Source of the DNA: Bryobacteraceae bacterium
Lineage (GTDB): Bacteria > Acidobacteriota > Terriglobia > Bryobacterales > Bryobacteraceae
Direction of reading: 5' to 3'
DNA: 64,000 nt
Assembly: GCA_025055455.1 (NCBI GenBank)
Contig: JANWXD010000006.1
Span: 62,001-126,000 of the forward strand
Of this stretch, positions 13,601 through 21,160 are shown piece after piece. Numbering within the stretch: the stretch's first letter is position 1; each line of letters starts with the position of its first letter. The position numbers and the translations under genes were made by a program. Below the pieces are notes generated by a model that saw only the letters and a list, made by a program, of their open reading frames with translations, did not search any database and was not told the origin of the DNA.

Positions 13601-13803
13601 TCCGGCTGGCGGTCCTGGGTGACCAGGCGAACGCGGAGCTCCGCCTGGAGGGATTCAATCTCTTCAACCGAACCAACTTCCATCTTCCGTCTCCCTCCCG
13701 CATGGAGATCTTCGACAGCACTTCGGTCCGGGAAGACGCAGGACGGATCACCAGCGCGGCCCCGAGCCGGCAGCTGCAATTCGGCCTGCGGTTCCGCTTT
13801 TAG
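10660..13803 (+). CDS. Oar-like TonB-dependent outer-membrane receptor with carboxypeptidase-regulatory domain
   Basis: 1047 aa. A signal peptide (about 1-27) is followed by a carboxypeptidase-regulatory-like/CnaB domain (about 33-115, 'ISGTVRDESGAPVPGARIRA'), a plug domain with 'EELPLNGRDYVQLATLQPGA' and a long beta-barrel ending in a terminal aromatic residue ('LQFGLRFRF'), as for outer-membrane barrels. This is the large receptor type expanded in Solibacteres; the ligand is unknown. It is followed after 17 bp by the adenylate-forming enzyme gene and after another 15 bp by an Nramp-like transporter gene, all on the plus strand, so the three probably form an operon. Confidence 0.9.
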   Translation: MFKQTPRPSLLIVFLLAGCLAQVLRCQSRTSGISGTVRDESGAPVPGARIRAQNASTGAIHHAETDSSGFFRLAALELGAYEVSASKASFQTAVIPSVMLELDREAVVHFRLRTGELYHRVTVTAEAWLVEATASAVSSRADSKTIEELPLNGRDYVQLATLQPGAAVARGQYRNVNNGFGIQLSFSGSRPYQNHFQLDGVSLTSYSGSTPASINGVNLGAEAIRELSVLSSVYSAQYGRAAGGVVHAATRSGGNQLRGSLFYFHRNDNFDARNFFDGAEPPEFRRHQFGSSAGGPIVRQRAFFFGSYEGFRELRGNTAIDTTLSDEARRGNLVAGRVTIDPAVAKFLAFYPRPNATVLGDTGLFVYPNDEAGRQDFASLRVDHHHSDHDRLFLRYTLDDGRRSNDTAFGLGRRQASTRWQSVAVEHSRILSPTLWNTARFGFLRSHTVGGRTVTKVPATDEPEAAFLPGARSAGVILVPGLTDFPGGSGALDTDIHAFNSFQFTEDLAWLRGRTSLKLGGRLERIRFNTDSQSTSRGEYRFRTLADFLRNLPERFRAQLPGSDTVRGHRQWIPAWYVQASLPLAARLTLDAGMRHEWASVPTEVNGKVANLETLTSPEVRVGDPLFANPSLENFSPRVGLAWDVWGDGRTVLRGGYGRFPDLILVHFILQSGVRNPPFFLRGVARGLPQGAFPKGGFPALVAGGTREYQVERLEPKPRQPLVHHWNFQIEQRLPADWTLRLAYVGSRGRNLSSVTEDANLVTPIQLADGRLFFPADGPRLNPHFSQIRNRAFDAESFYHGLQAQLRRRFGPHLHGQLSYTFSKSIDDSSNFFLATEGDNAMALPLNGSPRFNRGLSAHDVRHHVAATAMWDLPQPGGPARSIFGGWRLGLIATYGSGLPFSARLGYDAARTKTARADFRSGQRPDLAPGASPNPVTGDPQRWVDVNAFRRPQPGFLGNLGRNTIIGPDWATLDGALIKRFRLAVLGDQANAELRLEGFNLFNRTNFHLPSPSRMEIFDSTSVREDAGRITSAAPSRQLQFGLRFRF

Positions 13804-13820
13804 ATCGGTACGAACGGGAG

Positions 13821-15398
13821 ATGCTCGCTGCGGCGGCAACTTTTTTTCGCTATGCGCGAGAGTTGCCCCGGTTTCTGCGTTCCCCGCTTACGCCCACAGA
13901 CTGCCGGGCCCTCATCGAGGGCAGCCTTCGAGCACGGGAGCAAAATTTTCTGCGCCTGGTGCGCCGGGCCATCTACGAGGCGCCCGAAAGTCCCTACCGG
14001 AAACTGCTACGCTGGGCGGGGGTCCAGTACGGGGACCTGGAGCGGACGGTGGTGGCCGACGGGATCGAGAGCACGCTGGAGCGGCTGTTGGACGCGGGCG
14101 TGTTTATCACGCTGGAGGAATTCAAGGGCCGCCGTCCCATTCGGCGGAGCAATTTGACGATCGACGTCACACCGCACAGCTTCGACAACCCCGTCCTGAC
14201 GCCCGAATTCGAAGTGGAAAGCGGCGGCTCGACCGGCCCCCGGAGGCGCATGAAAATTGACCTCGACCTGCTCGTTTACGACGCAGCCTGCCGTTACTGC
14301 TACTTCGCGGCCTGCGGCGTGCAAGAGTTTCCGCACGCTCTGTGGCGGGCCGTCCCTCCGGATTCCTCCGGGCTGAAACAAGCGCTGATCGCAGCCAAGC
14401 TGGGCCGCCCTGTAGAACGGTGGTTCACCCCGATCCCTGTCTCGTGGAGTCCAGCTTCGGTCCCCTTCGCACTGGTCACGCAGTACGCGCTGTGGACCGG
14501 GGAGCGCCTGGCCGCCCCGATCCCGAGGCCGGAGCACGTCCCCTTGGATCATCCGGAGCCCGTGGCGCGCTGGCTGGCGGAGAAGGCGCACCAAGGCACG
14601 CCGGCGGTACTTTCGGCGGCCGCGGGCAACGCCGTGCGCGCGGTGATTTCGGCGCAAGACCTCGGCCTCGATTTGGCGGGCACCGTGTTCCGGGTGGGCG
14701 GCGAGCCGCTGACGGAAGCCAAACGGCGGCTCATCGAGCAAGCCGGGGCGCGGACCTTCAGCGCCTGGGCGATGTCGGAGACAGGGCCCCTCGGGGGTGC
14801 TTGCGGGAATCCCGAGGCGATCGACGAAGTCCATGTGTTCCGCGGAAAAGTCGCTGTGCTTCAGCGGCCGAAAATACTGAACGACGGCCAGACCTGCGTG
14901 CCGGCGCTGTACTTGACCACGCTGCTGACCGCCACGCCGAAGATCATGCTCAATGTCGACACCGGCGATTACGGCGTTTTCGGTCGGCGGCGCTGCGGCT
15001 GCCTGCTCGAGGAGATCGGATTTCCCGATCACCTGCACACGATCCGCAATTACGAGAAGCTCACGGCCGGCGGCATCCAGTTTCTCGGCAGCGACCTGAT
15101 CGCATTGGTGGAAACCGTTCTGCCCGAACGGCACGGGGGGCATCCCACGGACTATCAAATCGTCGAGGAGCAAGAGGGAGCCCTCACCAAGGTCAAAATC
15201 CGGATCCATCCCCGAGTGGAGCTCCGTGACGAGGAGCAGGTGTGTCAAACCGTGCTCCGATTCCTCGCCGGGCGAGACGCCGGAGGCCGCTTGATGTCAG
15301 CATTTTGGCAGCAAGGAGGGACTTTGCAGGTAGAACGAAAAGAGCCGTACGTGACCCCGGCGCACAAGACCCCTCCACTCGTAGTGATGAACAAATGA
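13821..15398 (+). CDS. PaaK/CapK-like adenylate-forming enzyme (phenylacetate-CoA ligase family)
   Basis: 525 aa. 'VESGGSTGPRRRMKIDL' (about residues 133-149) is the phosphate-binding loop of adenylate-forming enzymes, and 'SAWAMSETGPLGGACG' plus 'LNVDTGDYGVFGRRRCGC' match the later core motifs. The helical N-terminus ('LVRRAIYEAPESPYRKLL') resembles PaaK/CapK proteins rather than the fatty acyl-CoA ligases. The substrate is unknown. ATG 13821 sits immediately after a GGGAG, closer than usual, so the start is uncertain. It is embedded between a TonB receptor and an Nramp-like transporter with gaps of under 20 bp, which hints at processing of something taken up or exported by them. Confidence 0.75.
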   Translation: MLAAAATFFRYARELPRFLRSPLTPTDCRALIEGSLRAREQNFLRLVRRAIYEAPESPYRKLLRWAGVQYGDLERTVVADGIESTLERLLDAGVFITLEEFKGRRPIRRSNLTIDVTPHSFDNPVLTPEFEVESGGSTGPRRRMKIDLDLLVYDAACRYCYFAACGVQEFPHALWRAVPPDSSGLKQALIAAKLGRPVERWFTPIPVSWSPASVPFALVTQYALWTGERLAAPIPRPEHVPLDHPEPVARWLAEKAHQGTPAVLSAAAGNAVRAVISAQDLGLDLAGTVFRVGGEPLTEAKRRLIEQAGARTFSAWAMSETGPLGGACGNPEAIDEVHVFRGKVAVLQRPKILNDGQTCVPALYLTTLLTATPKIMLNVDTGDYGVFGRRRCGCLLEEIGFPDHLHTIRNYEKLTAGGIQFLGSDLIALVETVLPERHGGHPTDYQIVEEQEGALTKVKIRIHPRVELRDEEQVCQTVLRFLAGRDAGGRLMSAFWQQGGTLQVERKEPYVTPAHKTPPLVVMNK

Positions 15399-15413
15399 CA
15401 CTCGGGAGACCAC

Positions 15414-16727
15414 GTGGAGGTTAGCTCGTCGGCACCGACATTGGCGGACCCGCAAAACGTTCAGCGGAAGCCATCCTGGGCGTTCGGCCCCGGCTTGGTC
15501 TTTGCCGTAGCGGCACTGGGGCCGCAAGATCTGGTGACGAATGCGGCTGCGGGGGCCAGCTACGGTTACGGATTGTTATGGACGGTGGCGCTGGTGGTAG
15601 CCGCCAGGTACGTAATGCTGGAAGCGACGGCGCGCTACGTCGTCGTCACCGGTGAAAGCCTCATGACCGGCTACGCCCGGGCAGGCCGCTGGGCGCCGTG
15701 GCTGATTCTCGTTTCGATCGGCCTCAAGCGTCACCTGCTCGGCCTGTCGCATCTCTTGCTGCTGGGGAGCTCGCTGGAGCTTTTGCTGGGCGCCCGCAGC
15801 GGCTGGGTTCGGACAGCGGGCGCCCTGGCGTGCTGGGCTGCGGGGTTCGCTCTCATGTACTGGGGCCGCTATCCCGTCGTGGAAAAAGCCAGCAGGCCCC
15901 TAATGGCGGTGCTGGGAGGAGCCCTGGCGTTAGCGGCGCTGCTGAGCCGGCCGGACCCAGCGGCAGTCGTGCGGGGCGTGATTCTGCCGATGGCCCCAGC
16001 CGGGCAGGGCGCCTACGGAACGGCCTTCTTGCTGTTGGCCCTGCTCGGCAGCGGCGCCGGCGCCCTGAGCAATCTCAAGTACGCCGCCTTCGTGCACGAG
16101 AAGGGCTGGCGTGGCGTTTCCGACCTCCGGCTGCAACGCACCGATCTGCTGCTCAGCGGCATCGGCTTCTATCTGATGTTGCTCTCGGTGCAGGTCGCGG
16201 CAGCCGCGGCCTTGTATCCTTCGGCGGCCCCATTGCGGGAGGTAGCGGATCTGTTACCGATATTTTCGACCACCCTGGGCGATGCGGGCCGGATCCTGTT
16301 AGGGGTAGGACTCTGGGCGGCGGTGTTCACCACCTACACCGGCGCCACGACCGGTTACAGTCTACTAGTGGCCGACATCTGGCACAACGTTCTGCGGCCT
16401 GCTTCGGCATACCGGAAAGAAGCCCTGGGAAACTCGCCCGCCTACCGTGTGGCGCTGGTGATCTTTTCGACGTCGCCTCTCTATGCGCTGCTGACCGACT
16501 GGGAGCCGTTGTGGCTGGTCCTCACCCAATCGGCCGTGCTCGCCGCCTTGGTGCCGGTGCTTGGGGTCATCTTAATCTGGCTCACCAACGACCGCCGCAG
16601 GATGGGGCCGCACGCCAACGGTTGGATCGCCAATTTTGCGATGGGCCTGGTGCTGCTCGCCATCGCCGGGCTGTCGGTCTACAACTTGAGGGTCTGGTTT
16701 GGAGCACGTGCCTTCTCAGGGAGCTAA
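15414..16727 (+). CDS. Divergent Nramp-family membrane transporter
   Basis: 437 aa with about 11 hydrophobic segments. The N-terminus 'FGPGLVFAVAALGPQDLVTN' aligns with the first transmembrane helix of Nramp metal transporters, but the metal-binding Asp-Pro-Gly-Asn is replaced by Gly-Pro-Gln-Asp, and the sixth-helix Met-Pro-His motif is replaced ('GALSNLKYAAFVHEKG'). Mn/Fe transport is therefore doubtful; Mg, Al or an organic substrate are alternatives. The GTG start at 15414 has GGGAG five bases upstream. It is the last gene of the TonB receptor operon and its stop overlaps the convergent radical SAM gene by 4 bp. Confidence 0.75.
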   Translation: MEVSSSAPTLADPQNVQRKPSWAFGPGLVFAVAALGPQDLVTNAAAGASYGYGLLWTVALVVAARYVMLEATARYVVVTGESLMTGYARAGRWAPWLILVSIGLKRHLLGLSHLLLLGSSLELLLGARSGWVRTAGALACWAAGFALMYWGRYPVVEKASRPLMAVLGGALALAALLSRPDPAAVVRGVILPMAPAGQGAYGTAFLLLALLGSGAGALSNLKYAAFVHEKGWRGVSDLRLQRTDLLLSGIGFYLMLLSVQVAAAAALYPSAAPLREVADLLPIFSTTLGDAGRILLGVGLWAAVFTTYTGATTGYSLLVADIWHNVLRPASAYRKEALGNSPAYRVALVIFSTSPLYALLTDWEPLWLVLTQSAVLAALVPVLGVILIWLTNDRRRMGPHANGWIANFAMGLVLLAIAGLSVYNLRVWFGARAFSGS

Positions 16728-18379
16728 ATCGGTTCGGCCTCCGGTCGTCTGGCGCCGATGGCAACCAGCCTCTCCCGCGGCGACGGCCGCTCGAGCGGCC
16801 GGGAATACTTCTTCTCGATCTTCTCGCGGAACGTGGGCCCGGCGTTGTAAGCGCAAAACGGGTAAAGGAGTCCGTTGGGCGCGGCATAGTGGATCACGCA
16901 GCGCCTGACACGTTCGACGTCGTAGTTGTAGACGTCCATGAAATGCATGCTGGCCACCATCAGCGTCTTGTACGTGTACCCCTTCCGCTCGAGCTGTCCT
17001 CGGCCGTAGCGCTTGTCGGTGAAGCCCTGGAGCGTCCGCAGGAACCGCTGGAACGTGAGCCCCTCCGGCGCCCGGTCCGCATGGAAGTGGCGCCGCAGGG
17101 CCTGCCAGGCGCGCACCTTGGAGAACAGCTTGATGCGCTGCCGCGGGATGCGCCGCGCCAGCTGATCCAGATCCCGCATCATACCCCCGACGTCCACGAA
17201 GCGCGTGACCGGGACGGCCCGCTTGTGCGGGTCCACGAACAGATACGTCCCCATGGAGCAATGCGGGTGAGGGGTCAATGTGGGAGCTTCCTCGCCCCGG
17301 AGGGCGCCCAGGAAACGGGAAAACGGGGCGACACAGGCGAGCGGAAACCAGTCCTCATACGGGTCGCACAGGCCGGTCTGCTGGTGGACGGCGTGCGCCA
17401 AATCCGACTGGGTAAAACGCTTGGCTTCGAGTTCCTGGCGCGAGATGCGGCCGCAAAAGCTCACCGGCTGGAAGCTGACGGCGCTGATGACGTCGATGTT
17501 GTCGATTGCCAGGCGGATGATGTCGCCGATCTGGTGGTCGTTGATGCCCTTGACGATCGTGGGCACCAGACAAATTTTCAAGCCAACTTTGCGGACGTTT
17601 TCGATGACGCGCAGCTTCGTCTCGAGGAGCGGCCGGCCGCGCGTGCGCCGGTAGACGTCGTCGGTGACGCCGTCGAACTGCAGATACAGTGTGTGCAGTC
17701 CGGCTTGCTCACAGGCTTGAGCGAATTCGAGCTCCGCGAACCGCAGGCCGTTGGTCGCCACCTGAATGTGCGTGAAGCCCATCTGGCGAGCCAGACGCAC
17801 GGCGTCGAGGAACCGGGGATAGAGGGTCGGTTCCCCGCCGGAGAACTGAACGATGCGGCCGGCCACGGGGCGTTCGTTCCGCAGGGTCTGGAGCATCCGG
17901 CGCACCTGCTCGAAACTCGGCTCGTACAGATAGCCGGCGGCGTTGGCATTGGCGAAACACACCGGACAGGTGAGGTTGCAACGGTTGGTCAGGTCGATAT
18001 TGGCGAGGCTGGTGTGGCTGAGGTGCATGGAACAGAGGCCGCACTGCTCGGGGCAGCGGGTGGCATTGGGGATGGCAGGATTTTCAACGCCCCGGTTGTC
18101 CCCGAAGTGCCATTCCTCCATCTTGAGGTACAACCGGACGTCGGAGTACACCACGTCGCGGTAGAGGCCGTGCTCGGGGCATGTTTTCTCCATGATCACC
18201 TTGCCCCCCTCCTCGAACAGACGCGCCTCGACCAGGCGCACGCATTCCGGGCACAGGGACTGGGTGCTCTTAGGCAAGCCTTTCTTGAGAGGCTGGATCG
18301 GAGACCCAGCGTAGGTCGTCTCGGGTTGGAAGATCGGGAGCCGGCCGGATTGGGCCGGTGGGCATGCAACGCTGCTCAC
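16724..18379 (-). CDS. Radical SAM protein of the tetraether lipid synthase (Tes) type
   Basis: 551 aa. Order of features: a Cys pair 'SLCPEC' (C43, C46) with 'KTCPEHG' (C67), a second Cys group 'CPEQCGLC' (C109, C113, C116), then the radical SAM motif 'NRCNLTCPVCFANA' (C134, C138, C141), 'FSGGEPT' near residue 180, and further cysteines at about 309, 338, 349, 374 ('HPHCSMGTYLF'), 494 and 509. This layout is that of archaeal Tes, which couples lipid tails to make membrane-spanning tetraethers and holds several Fe-S clusters. GTG 18379 was chosen because AGGGAGG lies eight bases upstream. Acidobacteria make iso-diabolic acid and branched tetraethers, so a role there is plausible but inferred. 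Confidence 0.75.
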   Translation of the reverse strand: MSSVACPPAQSGRLPIFQPETTYAGSPIQPLKKGLPKSTQSLCPECVRLVEARLFEEGGKVIMEKTCPEHGLYRDVVYSDVRLYLKMEEWHFGDNRGVENPAIPNATRCPEQCGLCSMHLSHTSLANIDLTNRCNLTCPVCFANANAAGYLYEPSFEQVRRMLQTLRNERPVAGRIVQFSGGEPTLYPRFLDAVRLARQMGFTHIQVATNGLRFAELEFAQACEQAGLHTLYLQFDGVTDDVYRRTRGRPLLETKLRVIENVRKVGLKICLVPTIVKGINDHQIGDIIRLAIDNIDVISAVSFQPVSFCGRISRQELEAKRFTQSDLAHAVHQQTGLCDPYEDWFPLACVAPFSRFLGALRGEEAPTLTPHPHCSMGTYLFVDPHKRAVPVTRFVDVGGMMRDLDQLARRIPRQRIKLFSKVRAWQALRRHFHADRAPEGLTFQRFLRTLQGFTDKRYGRGQLERKGYTYKTLMVASMHFMDVYNYDVERVRRCVIHYAAPNGLLYPFCAYNAGPTFREKIEKKYSRPLERPSPRERLVAIGARRPEAEPI

Positions 18380-18620
18380 GGCATCTGCCTCCCTGCGGAC
18401 GTGATCTGGAATGGAGCCAAGGCGGCCGGTGCCGCACCGCCCCCGCTTTGCAGTATAAACGGTGATCTCAGATAAAACCATCTTCTTATACTGGATTGGC
18501 CCTGTCCGAGGCTGGTCGGAGAAAATCGGAGGCTGAACGGGCCCCCGCGGAGGTCCGGCATGGTATATTGGAGGTTTCGCGTCCACCGCGCCACCCATCC
18601 GGGGAATCCAGAGGAGGACA
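18380..18620. promoter_or_regulatory. Divergent promoter region between the Tes-like gene and rpmI
   Basis: The 241-bp gap drives genes in both directions. On the minus strand TATACT (about 18456) could serve the Tes-like gene, but its -35 is poor. On the plus strand TATATT at 18564-18569 lies upstream of the rpmI ribosome-binding site (GAGGAGG, three bases before the ATG), again without a convincing -35. The usual infC gene is not upstream of rpmI, so the ribosomal operon must have its own promoter here. Confidence 0.35.
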
Positions 18621-18821
18621 ATGCCCAAGCTGAAAACACACAAGGGCGCCGCGAAGCGTTTCAAAAGGACCGGCTCGGGCAAGCTGATGCGCCGCCATTC
18701 GTTTGCGCGCCACTTGCTCACCGGCAAGTCGCGGGCGCGCAAGCGGCGTCTGAGCAAGCCCGCCGAGGTGTCCCCGGGGGACGCCGCGCGGATCGCGAAC
18801 ATGCTCCCGTATTCGCGGTGA
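18621..18821 (+). CDS. rpmI: 50S ribosomal protein L35
   Basis: 66 aa, highly basic, starting '[20 protein letters not shown]' and ending '[10 protein letters not shown]', the standard bL35 sequence. It is preceded by GAGGAGG and followed by rplT, the conserved rpmI-rplT order. The infC gene (initiation factor 3), normally just upstream, is replaced by a divergent radical SAM gene. Confidence 0.97.
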   Translation: MPKLKTHKGAAKRFKRTGSGKLMRRHSFARHLLTGKSRARKRRLSKPAEVSPGDAARIANMLPYSR

Positions 18822-18905
18822 GCCCGCCTCCGAGCGCGGACGGCGCGCAACGGCACGTGCCCGCTCCGCCTCGTACCGGCAACTTCGTGGAAGGAGACAC
18901 AAAGC

Positions 18906-19271
18906 GTGCCCAGAGTCAAGCGCGGCCCCAAACGCCGCAGAGCGCGGAAGAAAGCCCTCAAGCGCGCATCCGGTTATTTCCTCACCAAGAGCAAGCTGCA
19001 CCAGGCGGCCGTTGAGGCCGTCGAGAAGGCGTTGCGCTACGCCTACGTGGGGCGACGCCAGAGGAAGCGGGATTTCCGCTCGCTGTGGATCGTGCGCATT
19101 GGCGCAGCGGCGCGGCAATGCGGGCTCTCCTACAGCCGCTTCATGAACGGTCTGAAGAAGGCGGGCGTCGAGCTCAACCGCAAAATGCTGGCAGAGACCG
19201 CCGTCAACGACATGCCGGCCTTCCAGGCGCTGGCCGAAAAGGCCAAGGCCGCGCTGGCCGGAGCGCAGTGA
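18906..19271 (+). CDS. rplT: 50S ribosomal protein L20
   Basis: 121 aa. '[20 protein letters not shown]' and '[20 protein letters not shown]' followed by '[20 protein letters not shown]' are the bL20 hallmarks. It binds 23S rRNA early in 50S assembly. It lies 84 bp after rpmI, and its TGA overlaps the ATG of the next, coiled-coil gene, so the downstream division gene set is translationally coupled to it. Confidence 0.97.
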   Translation: MPRVKRGPKRRRARKKALKRASGYFLTKSKLHQAAVEAVEKALRYAYVGRRQRKRDFRSLWIVRIGAAARQCGLSYSRFMNGLKKAGVELNRKMLAETAVNDMPAFQALAEKAKAALAGAQ

Positions 19272-19558
19272 TGCAGCCGGTGCCGCAGGAAGAGACCGAC
19301 GCCCTGGCGCGGCTGGAGGAACAGATCCGGCGAACCGCGGAGCTGGTGGCGCGTTTGCGGGCCGAGCGGGACGCAGCCCTCCAAGCCAAGGAGACGGCCC
19401 TAGCCGAACGGGACGCTGCGCTCCAGGAGGCCGCCACCGCGCGCCGGCAGATGGAACGCATGGCCGAGGAGCTCGAATCCCTTCGCAGCGAGCGGCGCCA
19501 AGTGCGCGCCCGGATCGAGAAGCTGTTGGGGCAAATGGACCTGCTGACGGCAGGATAG
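19271..19558 (+). CDS. Small coiled-coil protein upstream of zapA (ZapB-like role possible)
   Basis: 95 aa. Starts at ATG 19271 overlapping the rplT stop (ATGA type). After a short N-terminus almost the whole protein is a heptad-rich coiled coil made of Ala, Arg, Glu and Leu ('ALARLEEQIRRTAELVARLR', ending 'IEKLLGQMDLLTAG'). The next gene, 16 bp on, is zapA. In several bacteria a short coiled-coil protein (ZapB) partners with ZapA at the Z-ring; sequence alone cannot prove that here, since coiled coils give little family signal. Confidence 0.7.
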   Translation: MQPVPQEETDALARLEEQIRRTAELVARLRAERDAALQAKETALAERDAALQEAATARRQMERMAEELESLRSERRQVRARIEKLLGQMDLLTAG

Positions 19559-19574
19559 CGCGGCGGCCCCAATT

Positions 19575-19880
19575 ATGGAACCCGAGGGTCCCAAGGGCCA
19601 GCTCATCCGCGTGACGATTTTCGGGCAGACCTATACTCTGCGTTCCCGTTCCCAGCCGGGCGAGGTCGAGGCACTGGCGCGCCAAGTGGACGCCCTGATG
19701 GACTCCATCGCCTCCGGAACCGGCCAGACCGAAGTGGGACGCGTGGCGGTGCTCGCCTGTTTGCACTTGGCGGATCGGCTGCGCGCGCTCGAATCGGAGC
19801 TGGCGGCCCTCAAGGAGCGAGTGGACAGCAAGAGCCGGGAGTTTTCGTCCCTGCTCGAGGACCTGGCGAAACAGGACTGA
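19575..19880 (+). CDS. zapA: Cell division protein ZapA
   Basis: 101 aa. The N-terminal globular part 'IRVTIFGQTYTLRS' and 'VEALARQVDALMDSIA' with a C-terminal coiled coil ('LADRLRALESELAALKERVD') is the ZapA pattern. ZapA cross-links FtsZ filaments at the division site. It follows the coiled-coil gene by 16 bp and is followed after only 6 bp by the phosphodiesterase, so there is no room for the 6S RNA gene that often follows zapA in other bacteria. Confidence 0.88.
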   Translation: MEPEGPKGQLIRVTIFGQTYTLRSRSQPGEVEALARQVDALMDSIASGTGQTEVGRVAVLACLHLADRLRALESELAALKERVDSKSREFSSLLEDLAKQD

Positions 19881-19886
19881 GGCGGT

Positions 19887-21131
19887 ATGTTTCTGCGTCT
19901 GCTCGTCGTTCTGCTGGTTCTGGTCGGCGGGTTGCGGGGCCAGCCGCGCAATGACCCGCGCCAGCAGCACAAGCCGTACGTTTTGCTCGTGGGACTCGAC
20001 GGCTTCCGCTTCGACTACGCCGATCGTTACGGCGCCAGGAATCTCTTGTCCCTGCGCGATCGCGGCGCTTCCGCCGAGGCTCTTGTTCCGGCATACCCCT
20101 CTCTGACCTTTCCCAGCTTTTACACCCTCGCTACCGGACTGTACCCGGAGCGTCACGGCATCGTGGGCAACCGCTTCTTTGACCCGGAGCGCGGCGAAGA
20201 GTTTTACTTCCGCGAGAACCAGTCGGACGGCTCCTGGTACGGAGGGACCCCCATCTGGGTGCTGGCCGAACAGCAAGGGCTGCGGACCGCGACCTATTTC
20301 TGGCCTGGCACGAGCGCCCCCATCCAGGGCTGGCTGCCAACCTTTTTCTACGCCTACAATCCCGAGACCACGCGCGAGGAACGAGTGCGGCAGGTCCTCG
20401 AGTGGTTCCACCTGCCGGAGGAGCGGCGGCCGCATTTAGTGATCGTGTATTTCTCCGACGTCGACAGCGCCGGCCACCAGTACGGGCCGGACAGCGAGGA
20501 GACGCGGCGGGCGGTCCAGGCGGTGGACCGTTCGCTGGGTCAGCTGTTGGACGGCCTCCAACGCGTGCGACCGGCGGTGAACGTGGTCGTCGTCTCCGAC
20601 CACGGAATGATGGCGTGCGAGCCGTTCGTGGACGTCACGGATCATGCCGATTTCAGTCGTTTCCGGGTGGTCAGCGATACAGTTCACGTGATGTTGTATT
20701 CCGAGGATCGCCGTCTGGTGGAGGAGACCCGACGGGCCCTGCACGGCAAAAGCAAATTGTACGAGGTGTGGCAGCGCGAGCAGATTCCTTCCCATTTGCG
20801 CTTTCGAGAGAATCGGCGCATCGGGGACTTGGTCATCATGAGCACGGGTCCCCATCCGCTGAGCGTGCGGCTGGCGGGGCGGGCTACCGGCGCGCCGCGA
20901 AGCCAGCCGCGAGGCATGCACGGATGGGATCCCGAGCGGTTCCCGCTGATGTGCGGGATCTTCTACGCCGCTGGACCGCAGATCCGCCCCGGAGTCCGGC
21001 TGAAAGCGATCCGCGCTGTGGACGTGTTTCCGCTGTTGAGCTCGCTGCTCGATCTCGAGGCCCCGGGAAACCTGGACGGCAGCTGGGACGTCGCCAAAAA
21101 GGTACATTGCCGCACCTGTCCGGTGCGGTAG
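19887..21131 (+). CDS. Exported nucleotide pyrophosphatase/phosphodiesterase (ENPP, alkaline phosphatase superfamily)
   Basis: 414 aa with an N-terminal signal peptide (about residues 1-18). 'VGLDGFRFDY' carries the first metal-binding Asp, 'YPSLTFPSFYTLATGLYPE' the nucleophilic Thr, and 'FSDVDSAGHQYGP' and 'VVSDHGM' further metal ligands; 'GMHGWDP' supplies a last His. These are the ENPP catalytic elements, so a periplasmic phosphodiesterase acting on nucleotides or phosphodiesters is likely. It sits 6 bp after zapA and 29 bp before a DUF481 gene on the same strand. Confidence 0.87.
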   Translation: MFLRLLVVLLVLVGGLRGQPRNDPRQQHKPYVLLVGLDGFRFDYADRYGARNLLSLRDRGASAEALVPAYPSLTFPSFYTLATGLYPERHGIVGNRFFDPERGEEFYFRENQSDGSWYGGTPIWVLAEQQGLRTATYFWPGTSAPIQGWLPTFFYAYNPETTREERVRQVLEWFHLPEERRPHLVIVYFSDVDSAGHQYGPDSEETRRAVQAVDRSLGQLLDGLQRVRPAVNVVVVSDHGMMACEPFVDVTDHADFSRFRVVSDTVHVMLYSEDRRLVEETRRALHGKSKLYEVWQREQIPSHLRFRENRRIGDLVIMSTGPHPLSVRLAGRATGAPRSQPRGMHGWDPERFPLMCGIFYAAGPQIRPGVRLKAIRAVDVFPLLSSLLDLEAPGNLDGSWDVAKKVHCRTCPVR

Positions 21132-21160
21132 CCCGCAGCAAATCGGCACAGGAGGAGAGT

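Noticed and set aside
15698-18475. A very long plus-strand open frame running against the Nramp-like and Tes-like genes
   Set aside because: It is a shadow in GC-rich DNA: out of frame with the Nramp gene, antisense to the radical SAM gene, no signal or domain, and a low-complexity Arg/Gly/Ala composition.
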